Below are positions 43,481 to 55,399 of a stretch of DNA of 64,000 bases, one piece after another; position 1 is the first letter of the stretch; every line of letters starts with the position of its first letter. Under the pieces are notes generated by a model. The model was given only the letters and a program-made list of their open reading frames with translations, was not told where the DNA came from and made no database searches. The position numbers and the translations under genes are program-made. Origin of the DNA: Viola odorata (Eukaryota > Streptophyta > Magnoliopsida > Malpighiales > Violaceae); the NCBI GenBank assembly GCA_963691705.1, contig OY829541.1:36473661-36537660 (forward strand), in the 5' to 3' direction.

Positions 43481-44466
43481 TGATGTGAATCCACGCATCC
43501 AGGTACCTTTACCGCCAGTTGGTCCAATGACTCGAGCCAGAGCTCAAAAGCTTCAAGACGGATTGTCATCTCTCATTCACAGGGAGCTAGAGTCCGAGAT
43601 GACAAGTGAGAAAACTACACTTAGAGAGAAGACAACAAGAGTGGTGAATCTTCTCACCTTCAACTTGACCGATGTTGAGTCTGCTAGAAACGGCATGGAA
43701 CCATTTCATGCAAATGACACTTGACCGTTTCATCCAAACAGCATCTGTCCGTTTCACTCAAAACGGCACTTGCCCGTTTGGATCAAAATGACACTTGTCC
43801 GTTTCACTTAGCCGTTGCCGATTCTAGCATCTGTCGCGCATGCCGATTGCTGTACCCGTTCCGCGTTCACACCTGTCTGCTCTTGATGATAACGGCTCCT
43901 GTCCGATTCGCCTAGCCTGGAGTTGACGCGCGTTGACTGTTTTAGCAAGGCTGCGACTTTCTATTTATTTTAGCTTAGTTAATTAATTAGACACTTTAAT
44001 TAATTAGTTAAGTGTTCTACTTTATTTAATATTCCTATTTGGAATTAGGGTTTGCTTGTAAAACTCTATATAAGGAGCCGTTTGGCCTCCTTAGCAACTT
44101 GGCTGTTATTTTGATAAATTGAGATATTCTCTTCAAATTTCTGCCCCTTGTTCAAGTTGGTTGAACCTTGTTCTTCTTGAGTCCGCAATACTTGAGTCGT
44201 GTACAAGTAAATCTTGGAATTGCATTCTACTTGTTGTCTGTCTCTTGCTCGGATTTAGGGTGGCTGTTGCTTAGCGTTCAGCAGACTTAAATTGTGCAAG
44301 TCCAGTAACATCAAGGATCCTCTCTTGCTCGGATTTAGGGTGGTTGTTGCTTAGCGTTCAGCAGACTTAAATTGTGTAAGTGAGTTATCTTATTCCGCAG
44401 GGAAATCCGTCTTTGAACAACGATCAAAATTGGTGCTACGCATCCTAAGGAACCAGGATCGTATCA
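43481..44466 (+). repeat. 5' LTR of CRM-like element 2
   Basis: It begins TGATGTGAATCC and ends GGATCGTATCA, a long imperfect terminal inverted pair. The TATA box CTATATAAGG is at about 44065. A direct duplication of about 80 bp (CTCTTGCTCGGATTTAGGGT .. TTAAATTGTG) lies at about 44238..44380. The N-terminal 260 bp also repeat the pol C-terminal coding sequence (for example 43485..43724) and are not a separate gene. Confidence 0.93.
44065..44074 (+). promoter_or_regulatory. TATA box in the 5' LTR
   Basis: CTATATAAGG, with GAGCCG following, is the probable RNA polymerase II promoter of the element. The same sequence sits at about 51385 in the 3' LTR. Confidence 0.7.
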
Positions 44467-44480
44467 GTTGGTAGCGGAGC
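44467..44480 (+). other. Primer binding site
   Basis: GTTGGTAGCGGAGC directly follows the LTR. It resembles the initiator-Met tRNA primer site TGGTATCAGAGC with three changes. Element 1 has the same altered form, so the change is shared by the family. Confidence 0.65.
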
Positions 44481-45450
44481 TTAAGGCGTTCAAATATTGG
44501 TAAGTATCTTTATTTGTTTCAAGTTTTCATTGTTGAAATCGGTAATTCTTTCTACTCCATTCAAAACCGATTTCTTTGTTGTGCTTGGTTCGTATATGTG
44601 CAAATTCTGGTCAGTTGTCGAGATTGAATTTTAAAGTATAGCTGTTGAAGTCCGATTTGGGTGATTTTGGTCTTGTTGGAAAGCTGTGCTTGTAAGGTTT
44701 CGGAATCAAAAAGAATCAGTCAATTCGGATAACTGAGTAAAAAGTTGCAATCGTTTCACTGAACTGGGATTTGTGAATTCAAAAAAAAAAAAAAAAAAAA
44801 ATTTGCAAGAAAGCAGTACAAAATTTGCTTTGATCCGTTTCAGTAGCAAGAAGAAAAACAGTTTGTGTTGTTAGATCCAACATCCGTCCAACTTGGGAGT
44901 CCCATGTGCAATCATTTGTTAAACATACTTTAAAGTTGGTACTTTAGACTTTATTCTAAAAGTAGACGGCAACCCATCCTTCCACTTTGTGTTGTCCCGC
45001 ACCCACTACCTTTTTAGTTGGAATATTCTCTGTTTTTGTCTTCCATTTCTAAAGGCAAATATTAGTTTATTCTTTCACCCATGCAACATAAATTATACAA
45101 TATTATATTGGCGATTAATTTTATTTGAGTCCATTCGAGTCAAATAGAGCTTTTCTTTGATTCTTTAATATTGTTTTCTACTCCACTTGTTATTTGTTTA
45201 ATTGGTTGATCTTGCAATTAATCAAATCCCAAGTATCCCGTTTTGTTTGAAGCTAGTTTTCTTTGAGAGTCTTCTTGGAAGCTTTTCTTTGGATTCTTGA
45301 GTCTCACTAACGCTTGAACATTGCAGGAGATTTTGTGTGATTTTGTGAGATTGTTAGAGTGTTTAAACACGAGAGTAAAACACGTGAGGGAGTGCTAGGA
45401 TTAGTGCAATTTTACATTTTCTTGTGTTGTGAGTTTCAGGAAACCTTTTG
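44481..45450 (+). other. 5' untranslated leader of CRM-like element 2
   Basis: No ORF. It contains a run of 21 A residues at 44781..44801. A GTTTCAGG acceptor-like sequence lies shortly before the gag start. Confidence 0.5.
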
Positions 45451-48400
45451 ATGACTCAAGAAGGAGTACAACCACCCGATTTGTCGGCCATGTTGGCTAA
45501 CATAACGGAACAGCTCCGAACCATGACTGAACGGCAATTAACTGCCGATGCAAGGATGGCTCGGGTGGAAGCGTTAGCCACTATAAATCCGAACCCTAGA
45601 GCAGCGGAGGACCGATCCGATGGACGTATGACTGATCTATCCGAAGAATATGACAACGCCCGTCGACCACGTGATATGAATCGACGGCGTGAGCTGGCCA
45701 ATGTTCCTCCCAGGCGACTTGCTAGACGTGGGCCACAAGTCCCACAACCTGATCTGGAAGAAGAACCTGACGGGGGCGAAGGATGGATATATGCTCGGGA
45801 CGGACCGAGGGGGGGAAGAAGGGATGATCGGGGTGGTAGAAGAGAACGGGAGGAGGACCGATTGGATGCTAATCTCAGCAACATCAAAATGAAGATACCT
45901 CCGTTTGAGGGTACTGACGACCCTGATGCTTTCCTAACTTGGGAACGGAAGGTAGATGCTATCTTCTTATGCCACAATTATTCGGAGAGTAAAAAGGTTC
46001 AGCTAGCAGCAGTAGAATTCAGTGGGTATACAAGTCATTGGTGGGAGCATCTCAACCTGAAGCGAGCGGCTGTTTATGCTGGCCCGATTGCTAATTGGGG
46101 TGAGATGAAACAGGAGATGACACAACGGTTTGTCCCTGCCCACTTTCACCGTGAACTCCATCAACGACTCCAGACCTTGAAGCAAGGCAGCAAGGGAGTT
46201 GGTGCCTACTTTAATGAGATGGAGATTGCTTTAGCTCAGGCAAAGATTACTGAGGAACCTGAGGTAACGATGGCTTGGTTCATTGCTGGTTTGAATGCAG
46301 AGATTGCCGACGCCCTGGAGCTGACGCAATACAATACTCTTGAGGAGATGCTTCACATGGCTCAAAAGATTGAGAAGCATCGGAAAGCTAAGAGCTCTTC
46401 CAAGTCTACTGGATCGACACCGTGGAAGAAGCCGTCTTGGAATAAGGAAGACAGAACGGCTTCTACCGTTCCAAAGAGCTCCTCCAGTGCCGTTATTCCT
46501 TCCAAAACGGTTACGACCAAATCTTATACTCCACCTGTGGATCGGCCACCCACTAAGGAAATAGTCTGTTTCAAATGTAACGGCCGAGGACACAAGAAAT
46601 CGGAGTGCCCGAATAAGAGAGTCTTCATCATCAGGCCGAATGGAGAAGAAGAATCGGATGATGATCTGGAGGAATCGGAACCTGAGGAAGTTGGTAGTGC
46701 CGATTCGGATGTTGACTGTCAGCAAGGTGAACAGGTTCATCTGCTTGTTGTCCGTCGGAATCTGAGCGTGCAAGCCACAGAGGAAGTGTGTGACGAGGAA
46801 CAACGGACAAATCTGTTCCATACCCGTGGTGTGATAGACAAGAAGGGTTGTTCCATCATCATTGACAACGACAGCTGCACCAATTGCGCGAGTTGGATGA
46901 TGGTAGATAAACTGGACTTACCAACGCTCAGACATCCGAAGCCATATCAGCTCCATTGGATGACAGACGGAGTCGGTGTCAAGGTAAATCGGCAGGTGCT
47001 TGTCAAATTCCGTATCGGCAAATACCAGGATGAAGTACTTTGTGATGTGGTCCCAATGCAAGCAAGTCATATCATTCTCGGCAGACCATGGCGGTTTGAT
47101 AGAGATGCGACCCATGAGGGCAAACGGAATCTCTATAAGTTGGTGAAGGATGGCCGAAAATTCACCTTAGCACCGTTGTCACCAGCAGAAGTATATGCAG
47201 ATCAGCAATGGCTTGCTAAGTCTTATGCTGAATATGAAATTACAAAACAGATTGAGAGAGAAAAAGAAGGTTTGCGTGTGCCAAATAAGGAGAGAAACAA
47301 TGAGTGTGTAAGCCTTCAACATTCGCATGAAAACAGTAAGCATGCAGAGGGAGAGTGTAAACATTCGCACGAAAAGAGTAAGCGTGCTGAGAGTGGCATT
47401 GAGAGAAAATGAGAGGCAAATAAAAAGAAATTGAGTATATATGCCAAAGGGAGCGAAGTGAGGAGAGCTATGATTTTTCAACAAAATTGTTTTGACGTAA
47501 GCCGTCCTATTCTTCTAATCCGTTTTCGCTCTTATTGTTTGACCTCCGATGAAACGGAACGGCCACATACCGTTCCGATTCGTATTTCTTCTCTCTTGCA
47601 GGAATTTGGCGATGTACTGCCCGAGGAGATGCCGCCTGGTTTACCACCGATCAGAGGCATCGAACATCAGATTGATTTTGTTCCTGGATCGACCATTCCC
47701 CATCGGCCAGCTTACCGATCCAATCCAGAGGAGACCAAGGAACTGCAACGGCAAGTGGACGATTTGCTTGCGCATGGGTACGTTCGGGAGAGTCTGTCTC
47801 CATGTGCCGTTCCAGTCATTCTAGTTCCAAAGAAAGATGGATCTTGGCGCATGTGTGTTGACTGTCGAGCAGTCAACAAAATCACTGTAAAGTATCGCCA
47901 TCCTATTCCTCGATTAGATGATATGTTAGATGAATTAAGTGGTAGTAGGAAATTTTCTAAGATTGATTTAATGAGTGGCTACCACCAAATTCGTATGAAA
48001 GAAGGGCATGAATGGAAAACTGCTTTTAAAACTAAGTATGGTTTATATGAATGGATGGTTATGCCGTTTGGCTTGACTAACGCTCCTAGTACCTTTATGA
48101 GGTTAATGAACCATATACTTCGGCACTTAATTGGCAAATTTGTTGTAGTTTATTTTGATGATATTTTAATCTATAGCAAATCATTTGATGAGCATGTTTT
48201 ACATCTTAGGGAAGTTTTTCTAACACTTCGTGAGCAGAAACTATATGCTAAACCTAGTAAGTGTTCTTTCGCAATGGAACAAGTTGGTTTTCTTGGTTTT
48301 ATTGTGAGTGCAGATGGTGTTCAAGTGGATGACGAGAAGATCCGCGCGATTCGGGAATGACCGACGCCGAAGGCCGTTACCGATGTGAGATCGTTCCATG

Positions 48401-49743
48401 GATTGGTGAGCTTCTATCGGCGTTTTGTCAAGGATTTTAACACCATTGCTGTTCCGTTGAATGAATTAACAAAAAAGAATGTTGCTTTCAGGTGGGAACA
48501 GCCGCAGGAGGAGGCGTTTGCTACCCTCAAGGAACGGCTCTGTGCCGCTCCCGTGCTAGCATTGCCCGACTTCAACAAGGCGTTTGAGATAGAGTGCGAC
48601 GCCAGTGGGTTGGGCATCGGTGCCGTTCTGATGCAGGAGAAACGGCCGATTGCCTTTTTTAGCGAAAATCTCAAGGATGCGCAACTTAGGTATCCAACCT
48701 ACGACAAGGAGTTCTATGCTCTTGTCCGAGCGTTGGAGACATGGCAACACTACCTGATGCCGAGGGAGTTCATCATCCACACTGACCATCTGAGCTTGAA
48801 GTACCTCAAGGGACAAGGGAAGCTGAACCGGCGACATGCCGTTTGGATGGAATTTATTGAAGCGTTCCCTTATCACATTCAATACAAGCAAGGTAAAGAG
48901 AATGTTGTTGCTGATGCACTATCGCGAAGGTACGCGTTAATTACTTCTCTTAATGCCAAATTGCTTGGATTTTCGCATATTATAGAACTCTATGCTGCCG
49001 ATTCTGATTTTGGTGATATCTATATGCATGACGTTTCTATTTCTGGTTCTAAATTCTTTAAGCAAGAGGGATATTTATTTAAAGGAAAACAGTTGTGTAT
49101 TCCTCATTGTTCCCTTCGTGAATTACTTGTGCATGAAGCCCATAGTGGTGGTTTGATGGGTCACTTTGGCGTGACTAAAACTTTAGATGTGTTACATGAT
49201 CACTTTTATTGGCCTCACATAAAGCGCGATGTAGTGCGCATTATTGCTAGATGTTTGACTTGTCGTAGAGCCAAATCTAAATCAGTTGGTCATGGAGAAT
49301 ACATGCCGTTACCTGTTCCGTCTCATCCGTGGACTGATTTGTCCATGGACTTTATCGTTGGCCTGCCTCGGTCTAAGAACGGAAAGGATAGTGTCTTTGT
49401 TGTGGTGGACAGATTTTCGAAAATGTCCCATTTGATTCCATGTTCTACTACTTGTGATGCTACTCAGATTGCTGATTTATTCTTTCGTGAAGTAGTCCGT
49501 TTACATGGTATTCCTTTGACTATTGTGAGTGATAGGGATACTAAGTTTCTTAGTCATTTTTGGCGTGTCTTGTGGAAGAAGCTTGGTACTAAATTGTTGT
49601 ATTCTACTTCTTATCACCCACAAACGGATGGTCAAACTGAGGTTGTGAATCGTACGCTTGGCTCACTTTTACGCACGTTAGTTCGTAAACATGTTTCTAC
49701 TTGGGTTGATCATTTACCGTTTATTGAATTTGCGTACAACCGT

Positions 49744-50294
49744 TGATAAGAGCTCAACTTCTGTTTGGAGAAGAAGAGCCCTAATTGCTGTTCTTGAGCT
49801 GGATCTAGTCCTCTTTGGGAGGTTGGATTGTCGATTGGATGGATTTGATGGAGAAGATAACGTCGCTAGAAGGAGTGCGGATTGTGCAGCGGATTAATGG
49901 ATGAAAAGGAGAGTGTTTAGATGAACAATAAGTATATAACTTCAGTACCCAACAAACCCTCTCAAGAACTTGCTTGAGCAACCTTGTTACAAAGTAAAGA
50001 AGATGAAGTGTTGGTTTGAAGAACCCTATTTTGCCCTATTGGCTCACCTAATGTGAAGTGTTCTTTGTAGAGGAAAACTCAACAAAACAAAGACCCTAAC
50101 AACTGAGGCTAAGTCCTCTATTTATAGGAAAGCTAAAATAGAGGAAATTACATAAATAACCCTTGGACAATGGGGCTGAATGGCTGGCCACTTGATGATG
50201 TGGCAAGAGAAGGCTGAGGCAAAACGCTATAGCGTTTTGCCACTGGAATGCTGCTTCAGCTTGGCCGTATAATGGAGCCTTTTGGCTCATATCA
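49744..50294 (-). mobile_element. Solo LTR inserted in the integrase of CRM-like element 2
   Basis: The 551-bp insertion begins TGATAAGAGC and ends GCTCATATCA, with ACCGT duplicated perfectly at 49739..49743 and 50295..50299. It has TG..CA ends, no coding sequence and a TATA box on the minus strand (CTATAAATAG, about 50118..50127), so it reads as a single LTR in minus orientation. It is not similar to either CRM-like LTR. The TGATAAGA start resembles the Tat-like LTR at 54753, but the rest does not clearly match. A very small TRIM element is an alternative. Confidence 0.8.
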
Positions 50295-50783
50295 ACCGTG
50301 CTGTTCATTCTACTACTCATTACTCGCCGTTTGAACTTGTGTATGGATTTAATCCTAGAACTGTTTTGGATTTGACTCCTTTACCGTTGAGTGATGTTGT
50401 AAGTTTAGATGGTGCACAGAAAGCTGATTTTGTCAAGCAATTACATGCTAAGGCAAAACAGAACATTGAGCGAATGAATGAGAAGCTGATACAGAAACGG
50501 AATGATGGCCGACGACTAGTGACGTTCCAGGTGGGCGATTGGGTCTGGTTGCATATGCGCAAGGAGCATTTTCCTGACCAACGCCGCGGCAAGCTATCTC
50601 ATAGAGGAGACGGACCGTTCCAGATTGTTGAGAAGATCAACAACAATGCCTACAAACTGGCATTGCCGAGTGAGTATGATGCCGTTAGCTCTACTTTCAT
50701 AGTTTCTGACTTAGTTCTGTTTGATACAGATGATGAATATGGACTTGCTGATGATGCCGATTCGGATTTGAGGGCGAATCCTT

Positions 50784-50799
50784 CCGAAGGGGGAGGGAA
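50784..50799 (+). other. Polypurine tract
   Basis: GAAGGGGGAGGGAA lies immediately before the 3' LTR start at 50800, inside the pol reading frame. This is the plus-strand primer for reverse transcription. Element 1 has the equivalent GAAGAGGGAGGGAC on its minus strand at 7740. Confidence 0.8.
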
Positions 50800-51774
50800 T
50801 GATGCGAATCCACGCATCCAGGTACCTTTACCGCCAGCTGGTCCAATGACTCGAGCCAGAGCTCAAAAGCTTCAAGACGGATTGTCATCTCTCATTCACA
50901 GGGAGCTAGAGTCCGAGATGACAAGTGCGAAAACTACACTTAGAGAGAAGACAACAAGAGTGGTGAATCTTCTCACCTTCAACTTGACCGATGTTGAGTC
51001 TGCTAGAAACGGCATGGAACTATTTCACGCAAATGACACTTGACCGTTTCATCCAAACGGCATCTGTCCGTTTTACTCAAAACGGCACTTGCCCGTTTGG
51101 ATCAAAACGGCACTTGTCCGTTTCACTTAGCCGTTGCCGATTCTAGCATCTGTCGCGCATGCCGATTGCTGTACCCGTTCCGCGTTCACACCTGTCTGCT
51201 CTTGATGATAACGGCTCCTGTCCGATTCGCCTAGCCTGGAGTTGACGCGCGTTGACTGTTTTAGCAAGGCTGCGACTTTCTATTTATTTTAGCTTAGTTA
51301 ATTAATTAGACACTTTAATTAATTAGTTAAGTGTTCTACTTTATTTAATATTCCTATTTGGAATTAGGGTTTGCTTGTAAAACTCTATATAAGGAGCCGC
51401 TTGGCCTCCTTAGCAACTTGGCTGTTATTTTGATAAATTGAGATATTCTCTTCAAATTTCTCCCCCTTGTTCAAGTTGGTTGAACCTTGTTCTTCTTGAG
51501 TCCGCAATACTTGGGTCGTGTACAAGTAAATCTTGGAATTGCATTCTACTTGTTGTCTGTCTCTTGCTCGGATTTAGGGTGGCTGTTGCTTAGCGTTCAG
51601 CAGACTTAAATTGTGCAAGTCCAGTAACATCAAGGATCCTCTCTTGCTCGGATTTAGGGTGGTTGTTGCTTAGCGTTCAGCAGACTTAAATTGTGTAAGT
51701 GAGTTATCTTATTCCGCAGGGAAATCCGTCTTTGAACAACGATCAAAATTGGTGCTACGCATCCTAAGGAACCA
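50800..51774 (+). repeat. 3' LTR of CRM-like element 2, truncated at its end
   Basis: Matches 43481..44455 base for base in length. The terminal 11 bases present in the 5' LTR are missing, and unrelated sequence (TCTTCTTTTAGAGG) follows. Confidence 0.92.
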
Positions 51775-51882
51775 TCTTCTTTTAGAGGAGGAGGAGATAG
51801 CATTGGGAAATAATGAGACGGAAAACTCACCCTTATCAGCAGAAAAATTCACTCTCATCATTGCTACCTAAGATTGAGGAGA

Positions 51883-54400
51883 CTAATGGTGACCAGGATA
51901 GTACCGTAGGTTGATGGTGGGGATGTGCTGCACCTTCGACATCCAATTCCTGATTTCTTCATCGTAACTGTCTTTGAAAAGTGTCACAAACTCTCAACAC
52001 CAACTTTTGAAGATTTGTCAAGTGCTCAATACATTTAGGCAATGCTTGCAAATTGTCACACCTAGCAATGCTCAAACTCTCCATGTGTTTCATCGATCCC
52101 TTCTCAATAATCAAAATTTGCAACTTACTTAAACAATACACATATAATTGTTTCAACTTTCCAAACCCAGGATAAAAGTACAGTTCTACAAAATCTATGG
52201 AAACTTTAACGAGTCGAAGTCTAACTAAATTGGGGAGTGCTTGCAATGTGAGAGAGTTGATATTCACATAGGGTACATATACCTAAGTCCATATCTTGGA
52301 TATTCTGAAGTGAGCAAAATCAATGTGACGGGAATTCCTTACTCAGAATAAACTTAAGACTTTTAAGGTTGGGAGGTAGGATAAAATTCTCAATGACAAA
52401 GCTTTCATCTCTATACTGAACTGGTATGAAAGAAAAGTTACGGAGGATTTTCAACTTACCTAATCCCTCCATCAAATGATCTCCACTAATATCCACACCT
52501 AATATATCAAGTCTGGTAAGTTAGGTCAAGGTCCCAAGTTTCCAAAATGTCTCACCTTCAACGCAGACGCCGAGCAGGACTTGCAACTTGTTTAGCTTAC
52601 AAATTTTAAATGGTATTCGGATCCCATACCCAAACTTCTGCATCATCAGGTGACTCAAGTTTTGCAGCTTTCCTACTTCTTCAGGAAGTTCTCTTATCTA
52701 TGTATCACGCATGTCTAAGGTCTGAAGATTAAAATGTCTCCCAATCGATTTTGGAAGCTTTACTATTCCAGTACCTCTCAAATTCAAATACCTTAAGTTA
52801 AAAAGCTTCCCTAGTACCTTAAGATGAGGTTCACTATGTATTAGGGCATCTTGAAGATCTAACACCCTCAACATCTTAAATTTGAGGAGCAATTTTCTAG
52901 GAAAAAGTGGATACATAAACATGGAAAGGGAGCTGACTTGAGTCACATCACTGGGTAATTTTAAATACCTTGATTTTATAAAATTCCATACTTCTTCAGC
53001 AAGTTCATTTATCCCTGTACGGTTGATGTCCCCATTACTGGCAAATTTTGTCAGTTGATTACGCAGATTTGTATGCATGTGAAAAGACATGCGGTAAGCT
53101 CCAAATTCACCAGTACCTCCTTCCCCATCGTAAACACCACAAAAATTTTCTTTTTTTCCCCATTCTAAAGCAAAGTCACGCATAACATTGTGCATCTTAA
53201 GTACTTTGGGCTTTCCGCTGTCATTTCTCTTTTCAACAAGAAGCATGCTCTAGAAAACCAACTAAGTAAGGCATGAGTATGCCACATTTTTAGGGGTAAT
53301 TTCATCACTACCTTCCACAAACCCCTCTGCTATCCATCGTCTAATAAGCCTGTTTTGCCGAATAGGATAATTCTTTAGGTAAAGGCAACAGTACAAGAAA
53401 CAATACTTCAATAAATAAGGCAAGTCATTGAAACTCAACATCAACATGCTCTTCATAACATTCAGGTCTGGATTGTTACTTAGCTGCCAATTAAAATTGT
53501 TGCAGACATCAGCCCACTCTTGTTCTTGCTTGGAAGACATATGACCTCCGAGAGTCACTATTGCTAAAGGTAGGCCTCCATATTTCTCCACCAGTTTTTG
53601 AGCCCACGATTCCAACTCTGGTGGACAACTTTTGTTTGGACAATATGCGAAAGATTTCATGGAAAACAGGTCCCATGACTCACTCCCTTGCAGCTGTCCC
53701 ATAGTGAGCTTATAAGATTTAACATTAGAGGGAGAAGGAGCATTTATTTCATCTCGAGTTGTGAGCAAGATCCTACCCCCTAAGCGAATCTTCAGGAAGT
53801 GCAACTTCCATTTGCTTCCAAAGATCTGTATCCCACACGTCATCAAATACAAGTTGTACCATTTGCCCTTTAAGCAATCCTTGACCATCTCAACCAATTC
53901 TATGTACTCTTTCTTGCCCAAGTCCTTGGGAGTCACTTCCTTTCGAACCTCGTAAATCTTGCTGAGTAACTAAGTGACTGTATAAGTTTGGGAGACGGTA
54001 ATCCATGCTGACAAGACAAACCGACCGAGACCTCTTTGATTGTTATAAATCTTAGAGACAAGTGTAGTTTACCAGACCTGCCCATTCCAAACACCGAAAT
54101 GACAGCTCAGAGTGGTTGAGCATCTGGCAACAACTAATGCTTCAATGACTCAGTTTCCTTGTGGAAACCAATAATGGACTTTTCTTCAATGAGATATAAT
54201 CTCTCCCTCAAGTTTATGACCAGTTGCTCCAGTTGAAGATATCTTGTATGCATCTCTGCAATATCTTACTTCAATACCCCTGATTTATATCTTGTTTGCC
54301 TTTCAGCAATATCTATAATTCTTTTCTTTATCTTTTGCAACTTGTGGGCAGTCTGATGCATCACCCAAAGAGTTGTTGGCAGGTCAGTGAACATATGGAG
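51883..54400 (-). pseudogene. CC-NBS-LRR disease-resistance gene (RPM1-like class), degenerate
   Basis: On the minus strand the order is: end of a coiled-coil part (KLQKIKKRIIDIAERQTRY, about 54340..54270); EEKSIIGF; a damaged P-loop, VISVFGMGRSGK followed by LHL instead of GKTTL (about 54120..54060); RNBS-B LGGRILLTTRDE; GLPLAIVTLGG; RNBS-D KYCFLYCCLYLKNYPI; KMHNVMRDFAL in the MHD position (MHN); and LRRs to about 51883, ending NLRYYPGHH. Stops at about 54250 and 54160, a break near 53255, further breaks between 52698 and 52267, and a frameshift near 51958 rule out function. Such genes encode intracellular immune receptors. Confidence 0.88.
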
Positions 54401-54752
54401 GAACCAAGAAAAACAAGTAATGTGATACAAGAACATCTTCTAGTCTTTCAATCAATTTATCAACTCAAGGTATGTACATGGTGCACTTTTTTAATTTTTA
54501 CACATATTTGCAACTGCATTAATATTACAGAGCCACACATATAACTTCTCTCTAGCAATACATAATTTCTCATATTTACCACTTATATACAATTGGAAAA
54601 GCAAAAAAACATACTTAGCTTAATTTTCTATTTAATTTATTGCATGTGCTTTGAGTTAAAAGTGGGAACTTAAAGGAAAAATAATATATTTTTTAAAATA
54701 ATTATATTATTAATCAGTGTTACAATATCATATATCAAATTTATATCCTACG
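54401..54752. other. Intergenic, nothing recognised
   Basis: AT-rich flank between the NLR remnant and the Tat-like LTR. Confidence 0.4.
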
Positions 54753-55291
54753 TGATAAGATTCGATCTTCGAGATGATCAGGATGATGACTACTGTTGGT
54801 CGGAGTTGCTGTAGTTGACGTCGGATCCACCTGCAAAGCGCCAGAGGGGGGCTCCGGCGTAGACACTCCGATGCTTAAGTCAGTAAGCGATTCAAAAATA
54901 GCAGAGGCTCTAGTTGGTAATTTTTGTCCTACCTTTGTTTTAAAATCGAGGAGGTATTTATAGGCCGCTGGGGGCGATACCTGAGTAAAGAGAGGGTATC
55001 CGGAAAGATAGCGCTCTGGATGACGTCACAGACGATACCTGGGGGTGACGTCATGGGCCATACCTCTGAGGAGGGTGCCGGGGGCGATACCTCTGAGGAG
55101 GGTGCCGGGATGGGATGATGCCGTGCGCCCAGAGACGCGTGAGACCTCCCCCCCGCTGATGTCGACCATCCCATAGAACACCTCATAATCCAGTGGCGAT
55201 AGCTTAGATGTTTGACAAGGCTTACAGGATTCCGCCCTCGGCAAGGATCATAATTACTGCAATGTCCTTGGGATTGTCTCAATTGTTATCA
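54753..55291 (-). repeat. 3' LTR of the Tat-lineage element
   Basis: 539 bp with TGATAA at the left and TTATCA at the right. TATTTATAGG at about 54955 gives a minus-strand TATA box. A short duplication of CGATACCTCTGAGGAGGGTG lies at about 55060..55110. It resembles the LTR at 2158..2809 around CTCCGGCGTAG and AAGTCAGTA. The other LTR is beyond the window, so the target duplication (CTACG at 54748..54752 expected) is unconfirmed. Confidence 0.75.
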
Positions 55292-55399
55292 TAAGCCCAA
55301 CTGAAAATGAGCCCGGGTGTTTACCAAGGGCTGTCATTCCCTGCCCATGTCTGGTATCTTAGGTGAGGGTCCTTTCTTTCCTTTTCGCTCATGGAGTTA

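Larger units (their letters stand above)
45451..51043 (+). pseudogene. gag-pol polyprotein of CRM-like element 2 (two stops, one insertion)
   Basis: The start is ATG 45451. Gag has a basic Arg/Gly-rich part, MKIPPFEGTDDPDAFLTWE, then zinc knuckle CFKCNGRGHKKSEC. Protease active site reads IIDNDSCTN, where the usual Gly is Asp; LGRPW follows. RT contains YFDDILIYS. RNase H has [15 protein letters not shown]. Integrase has H..H..C..C ([16 protein letters not shown]) and D, D, E in [21 protein letters not shown] and GQTEVVNRT. In-frame TGA at 47410..47412 and TGA at 48358..48360 (expected Trp in EWPTP) break it. A solo LTR splits the integrase at 49743. After 50295 the frame resumes through FELVYGFNP to TGA 51043. 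The last 80 or so codons lie inside the 3' LTR. No chromodomain is seen. Confidence 0.93.
43481..51774 (+). mobile_element. CRM-like Ty3/gypsy retrotransposon 2 (young, interrupted by a solo LTR)
   Basis: The 5' LTR (43481..44466), PBS, gag-pol (45451..51043), PPT and 3' LTR (50800..51774) are in order. The LTRs are collinear over 975 bp without an indel, with only about a dozen differences by eye. The 3' LTR lacks its last 11 bases (GGATCGTATCA), and the expected 5-bp duplication is absent, so the right junction has suffered a deletion. It is homologous to element 1 (6804..13656) throughout. Confidence 0.93.

Noticed and set aside
43485..43724. Small gene at the left end of CRM-like element 2
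   Set aside because: It is the LTR copy of the pol C-terminal codons found at 50800..51043.
44870..45110. Possible LTR-like start TGTTAGATCCAACATCC in the leader of element 2
   Set aside because: I found no matching inverted end or target duplication around it.
43481..51774. Endogenous pararetrovirus
   Set aside because: It has LTRs, PBS, PPT, a gag zinc knuckle and a full integrase, so it is a Ty3/gypsy element and not caulimovirus-like.
51776..51871. Plus-strand open frame reading LLLEEEEIALGNN to TAA beside the truncated LTR
   Set aside because: It is about 30 codons, with no start or splice partner and no recognised family. It overlaps the presumed 3' flank of the NLR remnant.
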